Source: Sorghum bicolor
Taxonomy: Eukaryota; Streptophyta; Magnoliopsida; Poales; Poaceae
Assembly: GCF_000003195.3 (NCBI RefSeq)
Contig: NC_012878.2
Coordinates: 22,774,071-22,838,070, forward strand
Length of the DNA stretch: 64,000 nucleotides
Direction: 5' to 3'
Shown: one piece after another, positions 59,644-64,000 of the stretch
Position numbering within the stretch: position 1 is the stretch's first letter
Layout: each line of letters opens with the position of its first letter
Translations under genes and position numbers: made by a program
The notes under the pieces: model-generated
Seen by the model: the letters and a program-made list of their open reading frames with translations, nothing else
The model's database searches: none
Told to the model about the DNA's origin: nothing

Positions 59644-60003
59644 AGCTTCAACAATTGGTAGCTAGCTTCTTCTTCTCTTGATTGCTTTGGTTCTGATGAT
59701 GTAGAGTTGAATGTACCCAAAGTCAATCCTGTTATACCCTGTATAAAAATATAAACATAGAAAAATAACAGGGTGAACCTACCAAAGCAGCGGTGCCTTG
59801 ATATGATTTCTCACTTAGTAGCTGTTTTATGCAATTATTTCCCTATAGTCTAGTCTAATATTTTATATGAATAATCCTTGATTGATTTTCTGGCTTTCCT
59901 TACCGTTCCTAAATATTACTCCTTTGTTCCCTTTTATGACTTATTCCTGAGACTCATATAATTATCCTATAATTCCTAACATGTCCTATAGATCCTATAA
60001 GTA
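59644..60003 (-). other. 5' leader of element D
   Basis: No gene. This 360-bp leader lies between the primer site and gag, AT-rich with repeated cctata words. It may hold packaging signals. Confidence 0.6.
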
Positions 60004-60021
60004 TCCCCGGCAACGGCGCCA
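60004..60021 (-). other. Primer-binding site of D, tRNA-Asp type
   Basis: Plus strand TCCCCGGCAACGGCGCCA, identical to the site in element B and to the tRNA-Asp 3' end including CCA. It lies 8 bp from the LTR at 60030. Confidence 0.88.
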
Positions 60022-60029
60022 GAAATGCT

Positions 60030-60704
60030 TGTTGACACTAGCTAACACCACTTAGATACTAGGTTGTCATCCCGAGCATGGCGCCAGAGTGTACAAAGGT
60101 ATTTATAAATGTAAAGGCTCTCTAGAAAATAATCTATTCTATCCGCAAGCGCACAGATAAAACACCTCATTGTAGCATTTCACCAGGATAAGTATTCCAG
60201 GTATCGTTATTTATAATTTTGCTTAGGGGATCTTAAGAAGATGGAATTAAATCAAAGGGGCAAAATCTATCAAGGCATAGACTAAAGATAAACTTGCAAG
60301 AACATGATTACTAATGAGAAACTCGTCACACAGTCACATACTTTAGCAGGGGGTAAACCATAAAGATAATTGATAATAAAGTATAAGTTCATGGGATAAA
60401 GAGCACAGCGATTAGAAAATAGACTACTCCTCATATATGTAGGTGATGTCGGATTAGCTAGAGAATGGATTCTAAGTCATCTACTAACTACTAAGTCATA
60501 ATCTACTCTAGTTATCTACAAGATCATATATAGCATAAAAGACTCTTCATTCATGTATAAGGAACATTGATAAAGTAAATCAGAACATCGCATGACTTAC
60601 TCCACAATACCGGTTCTGCCTGTCCTATCAACGGAGGGTGGACTATATAAGAATCAACGAAGCTGTCACTATCGCGAACTACCACACGACTCGGCCAATA
60701 GGAT
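60030..60704 (-). repeat. 5' LTR of element D, interrupted by Tat2
   Basis: It matches 52209 onward base for base except for a few changes, up to ccaataggat. In the left LTR the sequence continues acatttgcag, so the break is exactly the Tat2 insertion. The expected duplication is aggat (60700-60704). Confidence 0.9.
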
Positions 60705-61399
60705 TGTTGACACCGTTTTTGGGCACGTGTCTGGGATGGCAGGATAAGGTGGCAGTACGATGTTTACAAAGTGGGTTGCCGATGAGGATGGTTGCCGATG
60801 AGGGAGAGGTTGAACGTGATTAAGTCCACAGGCAGTAATATGGTGCCGATGGCTAGATAAGAAAGTCTGCCGATGACTATGGCAAAGGGTCTGCCGATGA
60901 TGCAAAGAGGGAGTCCGGAAGCTGCCGATCGTTATGTGGAGGAGTTTCGGTTTGTCACGAGGGATAGTTTTGTTATTTCCTTAATTATTTGCATCGTTTT
61001 GTATACGGATTCCGTGTAATTTGGAATTCGAATTCTAATCGTGTCTGGTTGTAGCTCTTTGAGCAGGGTATAAATGTAGACCCTAGGGCCTTGTAATAGA
61101 TCATCAAGAAATCAATCAAACACACGTTTTTACTCATATTCCAGCATTTACTTTTCGACGACTTCGTCATACTTTTTCCTTTTGTTTGAGTTCTTAGGAA
61201 TTCGTCGACTTAAGCTCGGCGTGTTCTCAAGTTCCGCGTGAGTACCTCTTAGCCGTGACATCCGGGCGCATCGCTGTTGTCAGGACTAAAGTATTCGAGT
61301 TATCACCTTTGCCGATAGCAAGGTCAAATCGGCTGGCACGCCTTAACGTTTGAATCGGGTATTAGCCCTTTGTGTTTGCAGATCAGTTTTGCATCAACA
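60705..61399 (+). repeat. 5' LTR of Tat2 (695 bp)
   Basis: It runs from TGTTGACACCGTTTTTGG to TTTTGCATCAACA. TATA (TATAAAT) is at 61069-61075. The following catcttttggcacgcctggtggg (from 61400) is the region where the primer site is expected; the primer tRNA was not identified. Confidence 0.9.
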
Positions 61400-61446
61400 C
61401 ATCTTTTGGCACGCCTGGTGGGACCAGATTCAAGATCAAGATCAAC

Positions 61447-64000
61447 ATGTCGATCTCTGACCTCGATCAAGAGAACGTCATCCCCGTGACGGAGGCCAAC
61501 CTCAAGGATGAGCAGAAGCAAGCTATTGCCCAAGCCATGGAAGAGTTCAAGCAGCAATGCCTGAGGTCTTTCAGCATAAACAGGAGCGGCGAAGTGGTCC
61601 AGAAAGATGCACTGCCGGCACCACGGCAGGTCACCTTTGACGCCAATCCTGGCAAGCTTCAAGATATGGTTGACAATGCCATCAATCGAGCGTTGATTAA
61701 CCAAGCTGGTGTACTGTCTAATACGGTTTTCAATGCCGTGGCAAGAACTTTCAAGGAAGGACAAATCCCACCAGATTATGTGGGCCCCTCCCATCATCAG
61801 CCAACGGCACCAGAGGTCACGGCTCCATCGGCTGCCTTGACGAATGCAAGTGCACAATCTGCCGTCCCTCCAAGTACATCGGGGACTGCTGGTGCACTAT
61901 CTATGCCGATGGCAACCAACCCACAAATTTCAGTTGGGCAGCATAAACTGACAACAGATATGTTGGCATCGGCAATGTCAGGGTTGACTCTTCCTCCCAA
62001 CTGGTGGGGTTACGGTATGCCTCCAGAGTTGACGCCGGGAACATCACAAATAACTGACATGAGGGGCAAAACTCCTATGACATCGGCACCTCCCAATGCG
62101 CCGGTGAACCAGAGTCCTCGGTATACCACAACTACTACTGCAAGGCCTCACACTGGAAATCCTCAAGATTCAATGTTCCAGATGCCCAACGCATCGGCAG
62201 AGTCAATGCTGATGCAACAGAGGCCTATGGCCCAGTCGGGGTATGTCAATTCAACGACGGTACCCAATTACCAATCATCGGCAGCACCTATGCCGATGAA
62301 TGCTAATAATGGATGGCTTGGACAGCAAGCCTTTCCACAATCGCCCCAGCAGAGTTACCAGACTACAGGGTTCCAGCAAGGGCAGGTCTATCTTGGGTTC
62401 CAAGGTCAGGGGATTCCCAACCAGCCAATGAATTTTGGACAGCAACTCGTAGGACAGCCAATCGGTGGACAGCAGTTTGGTGGTCCGCAGATTGGAGGAC
62501 AGGTGATCAATACAATGTTCCGCGCAGATCACGTCCCCAACAGACACGTGGAGGTTCGCCACCAAGTACCAGATCCGCAGCCGCCTCATCGGCAAGATGC
62601 CGATGCATATTGGGCCGATAAGATTGCTGAAGTAATGAGGGAACAATTTGGGATAAAACCCAAAGTCAACACTTACTCTTATCGGACACCGTATCCTCCC
62701 GCGTATGATTTGATCCCGCTTCCACATCGGTACAAGGTACCGGATTTTACAAAGTTTTCCGGACAGGACGACACGTCAACCATGGAGCATGTCAACAGGT
62801 TCATTATTCAATGTGGAGAGGCTGGTAACAGGGACGAATTGAGGGTTCGTCTGTTTTCATCATCATTGTCTGGATCGGCCTTTACTTGGTTCATATCATT
62901 ACCTCCCAACTCAGTAATTACTTGGGCCGATCTAGAGAAGCAATTCCACAAATACTTCTTCTCGGGGGTTCATGAGAAGAAGATCACCGACTTGGTCAAG
63001 TTGAGGCAACGTAATGATGAGTCGGTTGAGGGATTTGTGCAGAGGATACGAGAGGTCAAGAATAAATGCTATAGCCTGGTTCTGGATGATCGGCAGCTAG
63101 CCGATTTGGCTTTCCAGGGTTTGTTGCCACATATCAGGGACAAGTATGCCTCTCAGGAGTTCGAAAGTTTAAGTCATTTGGTGCAGAGGATTTCTGATCA
63201 AGACATCAAGCCTTTCGAGCCTAAGAGGGCATGGAATAAGAAAGTGTCATTTGTTGATGAAGCAACAAGCTCAGATTCTGATGAAGAACCAGTAATCGGC
63301 TTGGCAGAGTGGGTAAAAAACAAGAAGCCGATGTCTTGTCCTTTTGGGTAGAAGGAACCAGAGAAGTTTGCTTTTGACACCGCTAAGGCTGATAGGATAT
63401 TTGACTTTCTACTTCAGGAAGGTCAGATCAAACTGTCACCTAACCATGTGATCCCATCGGCAGAAGAGTTGAAGAGGATGAGATATTGCAAGTGGCATAA
63501 TGCAACTTCCCATGACACCAACGAGTGCAAAGTATTCAGACAGCAGCTGCAATCGGCTATAGAGTCAGGGAGAATCAAGTTTGACAGTTCCAAAGCCCAG
63601 AAGCCGATGAAGATAGACCAACATCCTTTCCCGACAAACATGTTGGATGCTAAGGGGAAGGCTAAGGTCTTAACATCGGAGACAGCTGAGAAGAGTGCAT
63701 CGGTAGATCCTCAGCATCAAGTTACTACTGCCGATGCAAGAAGTAAGGGCTTGGTCCAGGAAGGAACTAGCTCAGGAAGGCTTCCTCGATCTGGTATCGT
63801 CATAACTCATAGAAGGCCTCGAGAAAAATGGCAACAACGGGAAGATCGGTATCTGCGCCAGCAGGAAGATTATCGACGGGAAGAAGAAAGACGCCGACAG
63901 GAGTGGAATCGGCACAGGGATCATTGGAAATGTCCATTCTTCATCCATTGTTGGGAGGAGAATATCAAGCTTCCTACTGTCAGAGACTGCCCTGAGTGCA
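61447..64000 (+). pseudogene. Gag of Tat2, one in-frame stop, runs off the window
   Basis: The ATG at 61447 is the first after the LTR. An open frame upstream from 61372 starts inside the LTR and is not taken as the start. The protein has a long Pro/Gln/Gly/Met-rich middle and then the plant gag domain near 62720-63090 (FTWFISLP, KYFF). TAG at 63349-63351 interrupts it, but the same frame stays open to 64000. It includes a zinc knuckle of CX2HX4HX4C-type spacing near 63484-63531, an Arg/Glu-rich segment and a second Cys/His cluster at the edge. Gag would form the particle and bind RNA. Serine-alanine pairs are encoded by the recurring word tcggca. Confidence 0.85.

Larger units (their letters stand above)
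46291..60704 (-). mobile_element. Element C: Athila-like element, split by element D
   Basis: The 3' LTR is 46291-47521 and the interior 47522-52208. At 52208 element D begins, so C's gag, primer site and 5' LTR must lie beyond D, right of the window. The interior is closely related to that of B, including the hairpin cluster and the non-coding AT-rich stretches. It carries decayed protease sequences that B lacks. The listed end includes the nested D; C's own sequence stops at 52208. It is inserted in copia RNase H after cttgt. Confidence 0.8.
52209..60704 (-). mobile_element. Element D: Athila-like element with gag, protease and extra ORF but no RT/integrase
   Basis: On the minus strand: 5' LTR (60704-60030, interrupted), tRNA-Asp primer site, gag, protease, about 870 bp without pol, an internal promoter-like region, an extra ORF, the hairpin cluster, PPT and 3' LTR (53726-52209). 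Athila elements normally have RT, RNase H and integrase after protease and an env-like ORF after that. Here the whole enzyme block is absent, while the other ORFs have few lesions. It could have moved only with enzymes from relatives. Confidence 0.85.
60705..64000 (+). mobile_element. Tat2: Tat/Retand-type gypsy element, 5' part
   Basis: An LTR (60705-61399) is followed by a short leader and a long gag frame running to the window edge. It is related to Tat1 through LTR termini, the TATA region and the recurring GCCGAT words, but is a different insertion. Pol, any antisense gene and the 3' LTR lie beyond the window. Confidence 0.88.

Noticed and set aside
61324..61857. 177-codon minus-strand ORF opposite Tat2 gag
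   Set aside because: Starts within gag and ends in the LTR; no domain; shadow of the coding strand.
1..64000. CRISPR arrays, bacterial operons, tRNA or rRNA genes
   Set aside because: No spaced identical repeats, no bacterial-type gene strings; the only tRNA-like sequences are primer-binding sites beside LTRs.

Overview
The window is a block of nested LTR retrotransposons from a flowering-plant nuclear genome, most likely a grass. The signs are several multi-kilobase Ty3/gypsy and Ty1/copia elements inserted into one another, spliceosomal introns, TATA boxes, tRNA-iMet and tRNA-Asp primer-binding sites, a TTTAGGG-type repeat and GC-rich coding. No complete ordinary host gene is visible; the only candidate is a GC-rich leader-like stretch at 41180-42013. 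There are two 100-N gaps (14457-14556 and 37193-37292), so this is a scaffolded assembly.

Layout, left to right. 1-6755: 3' part of a chromovirus-type gypsy element (A, + strand), ending in a 3.9-kb LTR. It sits inside the reverse transcriptase of a Tat/Retand-type gypsy element (Tat1, 6756-14132, + strand). Between its integrase and its 3' LTR, Tat1 carries a six-exon gene on the opposite strand (9519-12792) with its own TATA box and a plant-mobile-domain-like protein. 14133-16305: pieces of an Athila-like LTR, the gap, and the 3' end and LTR of a SIRE/Maximus-like copia element. 16306-23405: Athila-like element B (- strand), with a gag remnant and a rearranged right LTR end holding telomere-like repeats. 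23477-37192: chromovirus E (- strand), arranged LTR, gag-less interior, LTR, second interior, gap. 37293-40265: a third chromovirus LTR (F, + strand). 40266-42013: an old Athila-like relic, then the GC-rich leader-like stretch. 42014-46290: a copia element with a 137-bp LTR.

The right third is a four-level nest. The copia RNase H region is interrupted by Athila-like element C (46291 onward, - strand). C is interrupted at 52208 by Athila-like element D (- strand). D's right LTR is interrupted at 60704 by a second Tat element (Tat2, + strand, 60705 to the edge). The right halves of all four should lie beyond the window, in reverse order.

D is the most unusual element. It has gag, an aspartic protease and a third ORF but no reverse transcriptase or integrase. 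The third ORF has its own promoter-like region, including a copy of a two-box motif that otherwise sits in the LTR promoters of this family (two GGGCGGGCGCCC boxes exactly 21 bp apart). Other recurring structure: small hairpins with conserved stems in the Athila-like interiors, a 12-bp palindrome and a stem-loop shared by the chromovirus LTRs, and a proline/glutamate-rich short reading frame in those LTRs. Nearly every coding region carries stops or frameshifts, so most features are pseudogenes.
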